A stretch of 5,942 nucleotides of DNA, taken from positions 1 through 5,942 of the forward strand of contig JALZVZ010000049.1 in NCBI GenBank assembly GCA_023299945.1, in the 5' to 3' direction. Positions 5,452 to 5,942 of the stretch are shown here, in pieces. A program made the position numbers and the translations under genes. This DNA comes from Altererythrobacter sp. (lineage in GTDB: Bacteria > Pseudomonadota > Alphaproteobacteria > Sphingomonadales > Sphingomonadaceae). Each line of letters begins with the position of its first letter. The stretch's first letter is position 1. The notes below the pieces were generated by a model. That model was not told the origin of the DNA. It worked only from the letters and a program-made list of their open reading frames with translations, and did not search any database.

Positions 5452-5942
5452 TGACCTTGGCCCTTTTCTTTTCGCCGCACGCCAGAGGCAGACTGGACCC
5501 GAGCGTCATTGTAACGCTCCCATAAGTCCGGCCTGCGTAACCGAGTGTGATCTTCTGACATGGCTTTGCGCCATTCATCGACCTTCGCGTGATCCCCCGA
5601 TCGCAGCACTTCAGGGATTGCGCGCCCTTCCCACGATGCGGGCCGGGTATATTGAGGGTACTCAAGAAGACCGTCCTCAAACGACTCCTCCGTACCACTC
5701 GAAGCCGCGCCCATTACGCCGGGCAAGAGCCGAATGCAAGCATCAAGTATAGCCAGCGCCGCCGGCTCTCCGCCCGACAGAACAATGTCGGCAAGGCTGA
5801 TTTGCTCAATTTGCGGACGCGCATCGAAAATGCGCTCGTCAAAGCCTTCGAAACGTCCGCACAAAATGGTGACGCCGGGGCCTTGTGAAATTTCGCGAAT
5901 GCGCTCCTGAGTGATCGGTTTTCCGCGCGGCGTCATGGCGAG
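5448..5942 (-). CDS. trmD: tRNA (guanine-N1-)-methyltransferase, C-terminal part (N-terminus outside window)
   Basis: TrmD transfers methyl from S-adenosylmethionine to N1 of G37 in tRNAs with a G at position 36, preventing +1 frameshifts. It is a SPOUT-class dimer. The 164 visible residues start in the middle of the protein with [12 protein letters not shown], so an ATG at 5936 is internal and not the start. Motifs are [17 protein letters not shown] (fragment residues 21-37) and [20 protein letters not shown] (49-68). Then come the knot loop segment RLLPGVMG (71-78), [11 protein letters not shown] (91-101) and [14 protein letters not shown] (112-125). The C-terminal tRNA-binding part includes RLRRPDLWE (134-142). 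The residue aligning with the proposed catalytic Asp just before SF in characterised enzymes is Glu86 (TEESF) here, by my hand alignment; the acidic charge is kept. It overlaps rplS by four bases. Confidence 0.97.
   Translation of the reverse strand, partial: LAMTPRGKPITQERIREISQGPGVTILCGRFEGFDERIFDARPQIEQISLADIVLSGGEPAALAILDACIRLLPGVMGAASSGTEESFEDGLLEYPQYTRPASWEGRAIPEVLRSGDHAKVDEWRKAMSEDHTRLRRPDLWERYNDARVQSASGVRRKEKGQGQ

Noticed and set aside
1..5942. CRISPR array, insertion sequence, integrase site or defence system
   Set aside because: No repeated spacer-repeat units, transposase, terminal repeats or recognisable defence genes are seen; the window is ordinary chromosomal core with accessory metabolism.

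Overview
The window looks like a chromosomal core segment from an alphaproteobacterium, most likely a sphingomonad of the Erythrobacter/Sphingomonas type. This rests on the protein styles (TrmD, L19, aspartate-semialdehyde dehydrogenase and a periplasmic DPP IV-type peptidase), moderate-to-high GC, and short lipoprotein and Sec signals rich in Ala. The genus is inferred from general knowledge, not from a search. All six genes lie on the minus strand, so the window is best read from right to left.

Right end (about 5942 to 5083): the C-terminal part of trmD (tRNA m1G37 methyltransferase) overlaps rplS (ribosomal protein L19) by ATGA. This is the conserved translation-apparatus pair. A strong Rho-independent terminator (5022-5060) closes it. 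Middle (4952 to 2694): a complete, secreted dipeptidyl-peptidase IV-like serine peptidase with its own leader and every recognisable catalytic and substrate-binding residue.

2353-2693 is a 341-bp region with no convincing protein gene. It holds a long hairpin that probably ends the peptidase transcript, several further hairpins suggesting a structured RNA (possibly on the plus strand), and three inverted repeats plus a candidate promoter just before asd.

Left end (2352 to 1): a compact likely operon of asd (GTG start, good ribosome binding site), an unrecognised small lipoprotein 5 nt downstream, a DsbA-fold protein of the 2-hydroxychromene-2-carboxylate isomerase/kappa-GST type, and the first 20 codons of a probable alpha/beta hydrolase. 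Asd serves Lys/Met/Thr and cell-wall diaminopimelate synthesis. The isomerase-like protein and the hydrolase look like accessory small-molecule metabolism genes sharing its transcript. No mobile element, CRISPR array, tRNA or rRNA is visible. The least explained parts are the 2353-2693 intergenic region and the lipoprotein.
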